Below, in pieces: positions 43,534 to 51,512 of a DNA stretch of 64,000 bases. This DNA is from Iphinoe sp. HA4291-MV1. Its GTDB lineage: Bacteria > Cyanobacteriota > Cyanobacteriia > Cyanobacteriales > Nostocaceae. Under the pieces are notes generated by a model. It was given only the letters and a program-made list of their open reading frames with translations. It was not told the DNA's origin and ran no database searches. Positions within the stretch are counted from its first letter, which is position 1; the number at the start of each line of letters is the position of its first letter. A program made the translations under genes and the position numbers. The stretch covers positions 1 to 64,000 of the forward strand of contig JAHHHH010000012.1 in NCBI GenBank assembly GCA_019359415.1, in the 5' to 3' direction.

Positions 43534-44142
43534 TTATTTTTTCAACCCTTTTCGCTTATACAGCAGTAAAGTTATACCACCTGCGACTAACATGGCAGGT
43601 ACTGAATCAGATTCAGGAACTGGTACAATTTGGCCAGAACCAGTAATTGTGTTGCTAAAAGCACCAAAATCACTTACTCGACGACCTGTTGTTACTAAAA
43701 AGTAATCTTGCCCAGCTGTCAGTTGTTGACTGAATGTAACAGTACCAGCATTAGTAGTAGTATTAGCTATCAAAACATGAGTTAATTGTTGATTGGGATT
43801 GAAACTGTCTTGATATAAAGCTAAAAAAATGTCCCATGTTTTATTGCTAGGTGGCGTAGCTTCAGATACACCACTTATAGTATATAAACCTGATTGATCA
43901 ACAGTAAAATCGAAGACACTGTATGGTACACTCATTCCTAATGTTCCATCGTTTTCACCAGAGATCAGAGTGGGAAGATTCCCTGGTGCCACACGCCGCC
44001 AAATCGGTTGATTTGTGGTGTCTCCTTGATAAGTAAAAACGGCAGCTTGAGAAGGTTTAGCGGTACTAAAAGCAGCTAACGCTAACCCCACAACAATCAT
44101 TAATGACTTTTGAGCGAACTGTGTTGTTAACATCCAATTCAT
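43534..44142 (-). CDS. PEP-CTERM-type exported protein
   Basis: 202 residues. A signal peptide (SLMIVVGLALAAFSTAKPSQAA), a beta-rich pre-peptidase-like domain (SGLYTISGVSEATPPSNKTW, VTFSQQLTAGQDYFLVTTGR) and a C-terminal sorting tail (VPESDSVPAMLVAGGITLLL, then YKRKGLKK). The PExP motif, hydrophobic helix and basic end define exosortase substrates. It is probably processed by an exosortase and exported to the envelope or extracellular matrix. Its 3' end abuts the vupC relic. Confidence 0.85.
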   Translation of the reverse strand: MNWMLTTQFAQKSLMIVVGLALAAFSTAKPSQAAVFTYQGDTTNQPIWRRVAPGNLPTLISGENDGTLGMSVPYSVFDFTVDQSGLYTISGVSEATPPSNKTWDIFLALYQDSFNPNQQLTHVLIANTTTNAGTVTFSQQLTAGQDYFLVTTGRRVSDFGAFSNTITGSGQIVPVPESDSVPAMLVAGGITLLLYKRKGLKK

Positions 44143-44368
44143 GGTTTCCCAAATGCAAACTGTTAAAGATTTATGTCTACTGATTTAATTAGTTTTTTCT
44201 CTGCAATATTATCTATATTTAACGCTACTAACAGTAAATCTTCTGTAAATTTACAGAGTATTTATATAAAAATTAACTTTTTAGGCATCTTCGGCACCCC
44301 AACTGCCACAATCGGTAATTACTGAGTTGACACTCCCCGTCTCTTTAGACCTTTACGTCAGAGGTACC

Positions 44369-44491
44369 ATGAGAAATCATTGTCTGCACCTTTATTCTTA
44401 AAGATTTTAACGTCTGGGTTATCCAGTGCAAATCAGCCCACCAAGTGGGATTCACATTTGCCTGTGGTGCAATGATGTTTACAATTCTCGG
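44369..44491 (-). pseudogene. vnfN: Relic of vnfN, internal segment (copy A)
   Basis: About 120 bases closely matching vnfN at 53051-53174 in the same orientation (shared TTCTTAAAGATTTTAACG and CCACCAAGTGGGATT), changes scattered. It breaks off exactly where an HTH antitoxin fragment begins. Not translated in the vnfN frame to any length. Confidence 0.85.
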
Positions 44492-44945
44492 CTAGAACAG
44501 CGTACTGATTTATGCTGTCAACTTTGCGGAAGTATATTGCAGCAATGGGGGGAGAATTACGCATTTCCCAACCGTCCACCTGTCACCCTAGTAGGTTTTT
44601 CAGAAATCGAAGAATCAGAGGAGGGAGCGATCGCTTCGGAGTGAGTTGGAGTCTACGACAGAAAAAAATTAGGATAAGGTAGGTTGGGTTAAGCGTAACG
44701 CAACCCAACAATAAATGTTTTGTGTTGGGTTTCGTTGTTTTTTAGGATAAATACTCATTATTGTTCAAATCAAGCATTAATACTCATAAATAATAAAACT
44801 TCGATCTTTGCTGTTTTGTACTTTAGCCTCCCAAACTTCCAGCACCAGTTAAGCGATCGCCTTCCCTCATATCCGAAGAGCGATCGCTAAATCCTAAGTC
44901 CAATGAATATGTTTGCAATGAAAAGCTCTATCCCAACGGATAAAT
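44426..44945. repeat. 520-bp duplicated segment, copy A
   Basis: Nearly identical to 46219-46737. Includes part of the vnfN relic, the XRE fragment, a GTTGGGTTAAGCGTAACGC repeat and, at 44898-44937, a 40-base relic of the vnfN 3' end (matches 52335-52374). Copy A differs by small deletions and contains an extra stretch at about 44862-44884. Confidence 0.85.
44490..44644 (+). pseudogene. C-terminal XRE antitoxin fragment, copy A (degraded)
   Basis: Corresponds to copy B at 46279-46449 but has lost one base after ACTGATTTA and 13 bases after GAATTACGC, destroying the frame. The last residues (FPNRPPVTLVGFSEIEESEE) still read through. The sequence downstream is also duplicated at 46450-46737. 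Confidence 0.75.
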
Positions 44946-45000
44946 TCTGGATATTTTAACAAAGTTATAATCAGACCATGTCCATATCTGTTAAATCCTT

Positions 45001-45288
45001 ATGAGCCAAATTTTGACTTTAGAAATAAGTGAATAGGTGTTTGCTGCCATTCAGCGACAAGCTCAAACAATTGGGATTTCTCCAGAACAGTTAGCAGCAA
45101 CCTTGCTAGAGCGGCAGTTCACTCAAGCTTTCAAGTTACTTCTAGACAAAGCACAGAGGAATGCAGCACGGGCAAGATTTGAGCGGCATTTTGGAACTTT
45201 AGAGTTAAATGATTCTGTAGGTGTAGATAACGAGAGTATTGATGCTGAGTTAGTCAGAGAATATGCCAGTACCCATGAGGAAGAATAA
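45001..45288 (+). pseudogene. Antitoxin gene with an early nonsense codon
   Basis: The ATG at 45001 reads MSQILTLEISE, then TAG at 45034-45036, then GTG and VFAAIQRQAQTIGISPEQLA to EEE. A single C-to-T change (CAG to TAG) explains the stop. Translation could restart at the GTG at 45037 (83 residues). It overlaps the following truncated toxin by one base. Typical of cyanobacterial antitoxins that pair with PIN toxins. Confidence 0.75.
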
Positions 45289-45405
45289 TGCTCCTCGATA
45301 CGTCTGGATTACTTTGTCTACACTTCTCAACTGAACCGCTTCATACACAAGCTTGTGTTGAGTATCAAAAAGCGACAGTTCGATTGACGAAAAGCTATAA
45401 TTTGG
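45288..45405 (+). pseudogene. vapC: vapC N-terminal half, split by a 1.3-kb insertion
   Basis: MLLDTSGLLCLHFSTEPLHT then ACVEYQKATVRLTKSYN, the first third of a PIN toxin. Homology stops near 45405 and resumes at 46739. The ORF runs on to 45500 in unrelated sequence. Confidence 0.8.
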
Positions 45406-45557
45406 AGGTGTTTTCTAGTGGAATCCAAAACGTCTTCTATGGAGACTTTGGGCGACATTTGAGCCAGTTACGAGCAAAGGTACGGAGGAACGCTGCGTAA
45501 CAGTGGCTTGAAAAGGGAGGAAGTGAGAAAATAGAGTAGAACGCCAAAGTAATATTC

Positions 45558-45782
45558 ATGCCCAGGAAGATTCGAGAGTTGAAAGCTCAAATTGCGCGCG
45601 AAGGATTTGTTTACTTGCCCAAGCGCGGCAAGGGCAGTCATGAGCGTTGGCGACATCCTTCAATTGGAAAAACACTAACGATACCAGGCAAGGATGGAGA
45701 TGATGTGCCACTTTACCTAGAAAAACAACTAGCAAAACTGCTTACTGAATTGGAAGAGTTGAGGGAGGATGGGGATTCATGA
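45558..45782 (+). CDS. hicA: HicA-type mRNA interferase toxin
   Basis: 74 residues with the HicA dsRBD-like fold: IRELKAQIAREGFVYLPKRG, KGSHERWRHPSIGKTLTIPG with the catalytic His in the GSHERW motif. HicA cleaves mRNA and is neutralised by HicB. The 4-base overlap with hicB indicates coupling. It lies inside the insertion that splits vapC. Confidence 0.9.
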   Translation: MPRKIRELKAQIAREGFVYLPKRGKGSHERWRHPSIGKTLTIPGKDGDDVPLYLEKQLAKLLTELEELREDGDS

Positions 45783-45997
45783 ATCGATACAGCATGGTTG
45801 TTCAATGGTCTGATGAAGATCAGCTTTTCCTGGTCACGATCCCAGAGTTTTCTGATCTTGTCGTGATGCCTTGTACTCACGGAAAAACTCGTGAAGAAGC
45901 TATTCGCAACGGTGAAGAAGTGATTGAAATGTATCTGGAAGCTTGGCAGGCAGAAGGTGAAGTGATTCCTGAACCCAGAACACTTCAGGTTGCTTGA
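45779..45997 (+). CDS. hicB: HicB-type antitoxin
   Basis: 72 residues, YSMVVQWSDEDQLFLVTIPE, then MPCTHGKTREEAIRNGEEVI and MYLEAWQAEGEVIPEP: the partial RNase H-like fold of HicB without a C-terminal DNA-binding domain. It follows hicA with a 4-base overlap, forming a compact TA module that appears complete. Confidence 0.9.
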   Translation: MNRYSMVVQWSDEDQLFLVTIPEFSDLVVMPCTHGKTREEAIRNGEEVIEMYLEAWQAEGEVIPEPRTLQVA

Positions 45998-46210
45998 TGC
46001 TCTTGGTGATTCCGGCAGCATAACAACGCCCATGCACCCGACCGTACAGAGGTTGTTTGTTGAGTTCAAGAAATTTCTGCGGCGGGTGATGGGCAACGTT
46101 ACAACGATATTATGAAAGAGTTCTACGCTTGTTACTGGAACAAGCGATCGCTAGACACACCCTATTGTATATTTGATTTTTTGGCAGTATCTTACCAAAG
46201 AGCGATCGCT

Positions 46211-46282
46211 GTTACCCATTGCAAATCAGCCCACCAAGTGGGATTCACATTTGCCTGTGGTGCAATGATGTTTACAATTCTC
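46211..46282 (-). pseudogene. vnfN: Relic of vnfN, internal segment (copy B)
   Basis: About 72 bases matching 53101-53174 of vnfN, joined at the same point to an XRE antitoxin C-terminus. Shorter on its left than copy A. Confidence 0.85.
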
Positions 46283-46737
46283 GGCTAGAACAGCGTACTG
46301 ATTTAATGCTGTCAACTTTGCGGAAGTATATTGCACCAATGGGGGGAGAATTACGCCTAGTTGTGGAATTTCCCAACCGTCCACCTGTCACCCTAGTAGG
46401 TTTTTCAGAAATCGAAGAATCAGAGGAGGGAGCGATCGCTTCGGAGTGAGTTGGAGTCTACGACAGAAAAAAATTAGGATAAGGTAGGTTGGGTTAAGCG
46501 TAACGCAACCCAACAATAAATGTTTTGTGTTGGGTTTCGTTGTTTTTTAGGATAAATACTCATTATTGTTCAAATCAAGCATTAATACTCATAAATAATA
46601 AAACTTCGATCTTTGCTGTTTTGTACTTTAGCCTCCCAAACTTTCAGCGCCAGTTAAGCGATCGCTAAATCCTAAGTCCAATGAATATGTTTGCAATGAA
46701 AAGCTCTATCTCAACGGATAAATTCTGGAGATTTTAA
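46219..46737. repeat. 520-bp duplicated segment, copy B
   Basis: Duplicate of 44426-44945. It ends at the exact base where the C-terminal half of the split vapC resumes, so arrival of this copy is the likely cause of that split. It ends with a second relic of the vnfN 3' end at 46676-46715. Confidence 0.85.
46279..46449 (+). pseudogene. C-terminal XRE antitoxin fragment, copy B
   Basis: Reads SRLEQRTDLMLSTLRKYIAP, MGGELRLVVEFPNRPPVTL, the C-terminal part of a HigA-like/XRE antitoxin family common in cyanobacteria. The HTH itself is missing; instead vnfN-derived sequence is fused upstream, giving a 76-codon chimeric frame from 46219. Confidence 0.7.
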
Positions 46738-46738
46738 C

Positions 46739-46975
46739 GTTCTTAATTTTGTAGTTGCTCTGTTGAGCAGCCCCGACATAGAGACTGTATGGGTCGATGA
46801 ACCGATACATTGAGCAGCAGTTGAGTTGCTAATTCTGTGGCAAGACAAAACTTATTCACTTTGTGATGCTGTCAGTTTCATTTTGATGCGCCAACGGGAA
46901 GTTTCCAAAGCATTGACAACTGATCGACATTTTGAACAGGAAGGATTTGTACGGTTGTTACAGCCAGCCAGCTAA
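46739..46975 (+). pseudogene. vapC: vapC C-terminal half
   Basis: Reads VLNFVVALLSSPDIETVWVD, EPIH-stop, then [20 protein letters not shown] and [20 protein letters not shown], ending at 46975. It completes the PIN domain begun at 45288 and has one nonsense codon (TGA, probably from CGA). Contains the Cys-Asp-Ala and Thr-Asp motifs of the active site. Confidence 0.85.
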
Positions 46976-47435
46976 CACCAAGGGATATACGAAACAATTC
47001 TATATAATTCTCCTGTAAAGGGTAGTTATACGGAAAAATTCAGTATAATATCCAAATAAATAAGGATGTAAAAAAGAAGTTTTCCGTATATTCAGACAGG
47101 AGTTCGTTGTAATGCTTGATATATCAAGATTGAGAAAAAGATTATACGGGAACTTTCCGTATAATAAATAATTAGGCATACATAGCTGCTGTATTAGGGG
47201 AAAAATGCAGCCCTGTCTTTATGCCGACAATCTGATAAGTTAAGCTTATGTAATGTCTTTGCTACGGTGAAAGTTATTGAGCAAATGATATTTCGTAGCT
47301 TCCTATACAGTTTCAGTAATGGATTTAGAAAAATCAGAAAAACTGCAACCATTTTTGACTAAAGGCTGCCAACTAGATTTTTAAGCGGCTAGAATCAAGC
47401 AAGAACAATGTCTAGATTTAGAAAGGAATAAATTC
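46976..47435. other. Region with three recombination-site-like palindromes
   Basis: No gene. Sites: TTATACGG...AGTATAA at 47026-47049, a half site TTTCCGTATA at about 47081-47090, and ATTATACGG-GAACTTT-CCGTATAAT at 47141-47165. The first belongs to a 40-base direct repeat of 41520-41559. The remainder upstream of 47436 shows only a plausible ribosome binding site (AAAGGAA). Confidence 0.6.
47012..47051. repeat. Direct repeat with tyrosine-recombinase-like core, right copy
   Basis: Matches 41520-41559 (CCTGTAAAGGGTAG, then TTATACGG arms). A stronger palindrome of the same type lies at 47141-47165 with 9-base arms and a 7-base centre. Confidence 0.6.
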
Positions 47436-47858
47436 ATGGAACCTGAAGTATTGGAGATAACTTCCAGTCTTTTAGAAGGGCTAGGATTAGTATCTAATCA
47501 ACCAGCGGTAGAAGCCGCAGGAGCATTTCTTTCAGCCCTGAGTGGATATATTGAGATGGTCAATCAACCTGATGAAAGCACGCAAGCGTCTACTGAACTT
47601 AATGCATCCACAGGTGATTCAAATGTTTTACCTGTAGACGCAGATAAGTGGCAAAATTTAGAAAATCATTTGCAGGACTTTCAAAATACAGCCACTGATG
47701 TAAATGGAAATCACGTTGGGGGAAATACCTTTATTGAACAAGGAGACAGTACTTTTATTCCCGAAGGTACCGGTCATGTTTTGGAACATCCGAACATCCA
47801 TCATCATGCTCCAACTGACTCGACACTACATGGCTATCCTTTCGGGCATATCATCTAA
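47436..47858 (+). CDS. Hypothetical acidic protein, first gene of a three-gene module
   Basis: 140 residues. A helical N-terminus (ITSSLLEGLGLVSNQPAVEA, AGAFLSALSGYIEMV) is followed by a polar, Asn/His-rich region (VNGNHVGGNTFIEQGDSTF, HPNIHHHAPTDSTLHGYPF). No signal peptide or known domain. AAAGGAA precedes the ATG. It is 70 bases upstream of the membrane GTPase-like gene. The His-rich end could bind metal; this is speculation. Confidence 0.55.
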   Translation: MEPEVLEITSSLLEGLGLVSNQPAVEAAGAFLSALSGYIEMVNQPDESTQASTELNASTGDSNVLPVDADKWQNLENHLQDFQNTATDVNGNHVGGNTFIEQGDSTFIPEGTGHVLEHPNIHHHAPTDSTLHGYPFGHII

Positions 47859-47928
47859 TCTGCTGAGTTCGATTTAATTCATGGGTGCCTAGTGAGAGTG
47901 CTGTTCTAGTTCTAGTGAATTAAACCTA

Positions 47929-48717
47929 ATGGAACCAATTACAACTTTTCTCTTGTTATCAGTAGTAGCGGGTATGATATCGGGAACCTATCTGTTTTTC
48001 TTAAACAACTATGGAAAACGGGTTATAGGTGTTGCAGTTAACAATATAAAACAGCGATATCAAAATATTTTTGCAAAACGGAATATTGCTATTTTAGGAT
48101 ATAAAGGATCAGGTAAAACCTCTTTAATCTTCTATCTTCAAAGCGGAAAGCCATTGGCAATCAAAAACAACGAAGTTCATCGACCGGAACCGACAGTTGG
48201 TTCTGTAGTGATTGATTCCACTGTGAGAACGTACAACGAGTCAGATAAGAAAAGATTGGCAAAAATTATTGCAGATGTGTCAGGTGACAAAGCATTTAGA
48301 CACTTATGGAAGGAGCTTATAAAAGATATTGATCCACATGGCATAATTTACATGCTGGATGGCAAATTAGGGAATACCCAAGAAAGTATCACAACTGCTC
48401 TTGAACCAATATTTAATGATATATTTTCTTACTACACAGAGAACATCAATTATAAGAACGTGAATTCTTATAGACTACAAGTATTTCACATATTCATATC
48501 ATTTTCTGATCATTGGGCAACTTCAAAAAGTACTATTGCCATCAAAGAAAGTATGGTGAAGATGGCTTTCTTGAAGGAATTTGAACAAGCAAAGTTTAAA
48601 CATCTAGAAAGTATACGCTTTAATGTTTCTACGATGAATTTGTCTCCTAATGCAAATGAATGGAAAGAAACAGATCGAGCATTGAACCAATTTGGTGCAG
48701 ATTTAAATGATGGATGA
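47929..48717 (+). CDS. Membrane-anchored P-loop GTPase-like protein
   Basis: 262 residues. One N-terminal membrane helix (ITTFLLLSVVAGMISGTYLF), then a basic linker, then a G-domain: Walker A/G1 AILGYKGSGKTSLIFYL (about residue 57), a G2-like Thr in RPEPTVGSVVID, G3 IIADVSGDKAF (DxxG), and IIYMLDGKLG plus FHIFISFSDHWATSK where G4/G5 would fall. No canonical NKxD is seen. This topology resembles SRP-receptor-beta/Arf-like small GTPases. It overlaps the next gene by 11 bases. Function unknown; probable membrane switch. Confidence 0.65.
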   Translation: MEPITTFLLLSVVAGMISGTYLFFLNNYGKRVIGVAVNNIKQRYQNIFAKRNIAILGYKGSGKTSLIFYLQSGKPLAIKNNEVHRPEPTVGSVVIDSTVRTYNESDKKRLAKIIADVSGDKAFRHLWKELIKDIDPHGIIYMLDGKLGNTQESITTALEPIFNDIFSYYTENINYKNVNSYRLQVFHIFISFSDHWATSKSTIAIKESMVKMAFLKEFEQAKFKHLESIRFNVSTMNLSPNANEWKETDRALNQFGADLNDG

Positions 48718-49435
48718 TATTAATGTAAGTCCAAAACAAAAGGCAACCAATGATCTGAGTAGCAGTATAGCGATTTATAATCTCCTCAGTAATTATTTTC
48801 TCGGTGATGCAGGATATGTTCTAGAAGTAGATAGAGACGACGACGATTCGTACACATTCAGATTTGACAGAGTAAAAACGATTTCCTCTGGTTTGCTTGC
48901 TAGGAATGATGCTATGAGTATCATTCCAACAGGAAGTTATTGGTCTTATTTTCTAGGATGGCGCGATATCTTTGGGATACCAATTCCCTCCGACAACTCG
49001 AAATGGTTAGCTTTAGGTATTGAAACTGCTCTCAAACACAAAACCAGAGGATCATATCTTTACTTAAAAGCGCTGTTTTTACCTTTACCGCTGAATGACT
49101 CAGTCCTGCAAAAGCTTGAAGACTTTGTGAATGGCTTATCCTATTCTATTGAAAGAAAACAAATTAATAGATTAAAAGCATTAGAATTGAAGGCTCGTGG
49201 CTCGGAATTGAATATTCGTGGCTCAACAGTATTAGATACTAATAGTAAATCAATCTCTGAATATGGCTTCATTGAAAGTTGGATAATTCGTCAAGCCTGT
49301 TGGCAGTATCAAAAAGGGGAAATCCTCACATTCAGAACCTCAGCGATGAAAGAGTCACAACTATCTCTTCGAGGTAAACCTCACATCATAGGTAGGATAA
49401 AATGTGTATCTCAAAGTTCAGCCTTTCAAGATTAG
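48707..49435 (+). CDS. Hypothetical protein, partner of the GTPase-like gene
   Basis: 242 residues from ATG 48707 (a second ATG follows immediately). Segments: IAIYNLLSNYFLGDAGYVLE, YTFRFDRVKTISSGLLARND, IIPTGSYWSYFLGWRDIFGI, RLKALELKARGSELNIRGST. No known domain or membrane helix. The 11-base overlap with the upstream GTPase-like gene indicates coupled translation and a shared role. Confidence 0.55.
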   Translation: MMDDINVSPKQKATNDLSSSIAIYNLLSNYFLGDAGYVLEVDRDDDDSYTFRFDRVKTISSGLLARNDAMSIIPTGSYWSYFLGWRDIFGIPIPSDNSKWLALGIETALKHKTRGSYLYLKALFLPLPLNDSVLQKLEDFVNGLSYSIERKQINRLKALELKARGSELNIRGSTVLDTNSKSISEYGFIESWIIRQACWQYQKGEILTFRTSAMKESQLSLRGKPHIIGRIKCVSQSSAFQD

Positions 49436-49733
49436 CAAGTTGGAAGTTCTGAATCTATGCTCCCTTGTATGCCTAACAAATCGTTGCAGCGGCGGAATAA
49501 AAGTTGATGCAAAATTAATCTGCCGCCGCTGAACTCAATCGTTGCTTAGGTATTAGGTATTCGTGCGCTTGATTCCAAATTAATGGCGATCGCTTTCACT
49601 CACATTATGATTAGTTTTTCCTTGTCAGCACTGACCAAAAGTACGATCGCATTTAAGACTGTGACCGTGGATGTGATCGCAAAATTGTACTAAATAAATT
49701 AATTCATCCTTTTATTCAGCAACGTCAAATATT
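49436..49733. other. Intergenic region between convergent genes
   Basis: Two HIP1-like octamer neighbourhoods and the palindrome-like text CAGCGGCGGAATAAAAG...CTGCCGCCGCTG (about 49488-49531), which could act as a bidirectional terminator. Nothing else seen. Confidence 0.45.
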
Positions 49734-50102
49734 TTATATGTACTCTAATGTAACTCTATTTTGACTATAGTCAGCAACTAAAATAAATGCTTTTAACCAT
49801 CGAGAACCTAATAAAATTTCCTGTATTTCATCTCCAGCAAATACAGGAATTTCCCATTCTCGATTATCTATTATGACTCTACCGCTATAAACATCAAATT
49901 CAGTTTCTCCTTGAGCAGTTCTTAATTTATTCTGCCGCAAAAAAGACCAATCAAGACTTTGTACATCTTGTTTGTTCATAGCTAAAAACTCAGTAAATCC
50001 TGTATCTAACATTGTTTCTACAGGAAAACTCAAGCCATCCCCGCCAATTAAATCTATTTCAAAGTAAATTTGTTCTTTATCTCCAAATCTTCCCTCAATC
50101 AT
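49734..50102 (-). CDS. Retropepsin-like (clan AA) aspartic protease family protein
   Basis: 122 residues with the single-domain retropepsin signature LSFPVETMLDTGFTEFLAMN (DTG at about residue 33) and the second psi loop near IQEILLGSRWLKAF. Cyanobacteria have many such small proteins, expected to be active as dimers; the substrate is unknown. Start overlaps the stop of the upstream gene by four bases. A fragment of this gene is duplicated at 51290-51352. Confidence 0.8.
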   Translation of the reverse strand: MIEGRFGDKEQIYFEIDLIGGDGLSFPVETMLDTGFTEFLAMNKQDVQSLDWSFLRQNKLRTAQGETEFDVYSGRVIIDNREWEIPVFAGDEIQEILLGSRWLKAFILVADYSQNRVTLEYI

Positions 50103-50416
50103 ATTCTGCCACTAACACCTGTTTCGTTAATGCCAAAAATATGATGAATCACATGAGGGTGTTTTTCTCTAGCCATTTTACTGGCAACTTCTTGATCCTG
50201 GTCAATAAAATAATCGCCACTATCAGGTTCAATAGCAATGTACCAGCCAGAATATTTATCTAATATTTCTGGTTTTAAACGCTCAAAAATCACCCAACAA
50301 CGCTCATAAAATGCCTGTCTCCTGGCTTTGTCTTCAGCTTTTTGTGCTTCTGTCCATTGAATTTCAGGAAATACTCTACCGCGCCTGACAATTCTTTCAG
50401 GTGAAGAATGTGTCAT
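50099..50416 (-). CDS. DUF5678-like small protein, operon partner of the aspartic protease
   Basis: 105 residues: a basic start, EIQWTEAQKAEDKARRQAFY, RLKPEILDKYSGWYIAIEPD, SGDYFIDQDQEVASKMAREK. The YSGWYIAIEPDSGDYFIDQD segment resembles DUF5678-type proteins that precede clan AA proteases in cyanobacteria, possibly as a substrate or regulator. Four-base overlap with the protease. Confidence 0.7.
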   Translation of the reverse strand: MTHSSPERIVRRGRVFPEIQWTEAQKAEDKARRQAFYERCWVIFERLKPEILDKYSGWYIAIEPDSGDYFIDQDQEVASKMAREKHPHVIHHIFGINETGVSGRI

Positions 50417-50536
50417 ATTTTTGACATGATGAAAATTGATGTTTCATCTTTGATTATAAAGCGATCGCCCTACCTCATTCCCCAAGAGCGATCGCCCAGA
50501 TTAAAATGAAAGGGCGATATTTAAGGTATTTCTCTT

Positions 50537-50785
50537 ATGAGTGTTGTCATCTCAGATGAAATTCTGCAAGCCTCTCAACTGACACCAAGCGAGTTTCGCC
50601 AGGAAATTGCCATATATCTGTTTCAAAGTGGTCGCTTAACACTTGGCTACGCTAGCCGTTTAGCAGATATGCCACTCAACGCGTTTCGCCAACTTCTGAA
50701 ACAGCGAAAAATTGCGCTGTATACCTACGATGTTGAAGATTTTGAGTTGGATTTGAAAAACTTACAGGAGTTGGGGCGATTGTGA
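50537..50785 (+). CDS. UPF0175-type antitoxin
   Basis: 82 residues, SVVISDEILQASQLTPSEFR, QEIAIYLFQSGRLTLGYASR, LADMPLNAFRQLLKQRKIAL: the UPF0175 family of HTH antitoxins. It overlaps the next gene by 4 bases and pairs with a DUF3368 PIN-like toxin. Confidence 0.9.
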   Translation: MSVVISDEILQASQLTPSEFRQEIAIYLFQSGRLTLGYASRLADMPLNAFRQLLKQRKIALYTYDVEDFELDLKNLQELGRL

Positions 50786-51282
50786 TTGTCATTAGTGACA
50801 TATCAGCAATCACGAATTTGGCAGCAATAGACCAGCTAAAGCTCCTGCCTCTTCTCTACGAGCAAGTCATAATTCCAGAGGCAGTGTATCGTGAACTTGT
50901 AGACATCGATCCGCCCGTACCAGGAAGTGCTGAAGTCCAAACAGCTACTTGGTTAAAAGTCAAATTAATTGCTAACCGTGAGGTTGTTGAACGACTTCAA
51001 AGTGAGGTGAGATTAGATCCTGGGGAGTCTGAAGCAATTGCGCTAGCTTTGGAACTTAAAGCAGATTTACTACTGATTGATGAGCGTCGCGGCAGAGCAG
51101 AAGCCGACCGTTTAGGAATCAAAATTACTGGGCTACTGGGTATTTTGGTTGAGGCAAAACGGAAAAATTCAATTTTAGCTGTGAAACCTCTGATGGATGC
51201 TTTGATTGCTACCTCAGAGTTTCGAGTATCTTCAGCCCTGTACAACCAAATTTTGATTATAGTCAACGAAACTTATAATTGA
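50782..51282 (+). CDS. DUF3368 PIN-like toxin
   Basis: 166 residues from a GTG at 50782. MIVISDISAITNLAAIDQLK (first Asp), EQVIIPEAVYRELV (Glu), LDPGESEAIALALELKADLL (Glu) and LLIDERRGRAEADRLG (Asp) are the DUF3368 acid motifs. Such proteins are PIN-related RNases paired with UPF0175 antitoxins. Complete-looking toxin. Confidence 0.9.
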   Translation: MIVISDISAITNLAAIDQLKLLPLLYEQVIIPEAVYRELVDIDPPVPGSAEVQTATWLKVKLIANREVVERLQSEVRLDPGESEAIALALELKADLLLIDERRGRAEADRLGIKITGLLGILVEAKRKNSILAVKPLMDALIATSEFRVSSALYNQILIIVNETYN

Positions 51283-51289
51283 GGATGAG

Positions 51290-51352
51290 AGCCTGTATCT
51301 AACACTGTTTCTAGAGGAAAACTCAACTCATCTTGGCCAATTAAATCTATTT
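51290..51352 (-). pseudogene. Fragment of the clan AA protease gene
   Basis: About 60 bases matching 50000-50057 (CCTGTATCTAACA, AGGAAAACTCAA, CCAATTAAATCTATTT), a relic of a second copy 1.2 kb from the intact gene. Confidence 0.75.
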
Positions 51353-51512
51353 TGATTATAAAGCGATCGCTCCTCCTCATTCCCAAAAAGCGATCGCTAA
51401 CCCCTAATACCAATTCTCTGTGAAGCTGCATATTATTTTTACCCCTCCTAACCTCCCCTTGCTAAGGCGGTGGGGTTCTTTCTATGCATCTTCATATGGA
51501 AACGGTATAAGT

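Noticed and set aside
43400-43705. 101-codon plus-strand ORF containing a VupC-like peptide
   Set aside because: A chance frame across the vupC relic and the antisense of the PEP-CTERM gene; only the relic is real.
44426-44644. 72-codon ORF, apparent small protein duplicated at 46219
   Set aside because: Chimera of antisense vnfN sequence and an antitoxin C-terminus; kept only as pseudogene pieces.
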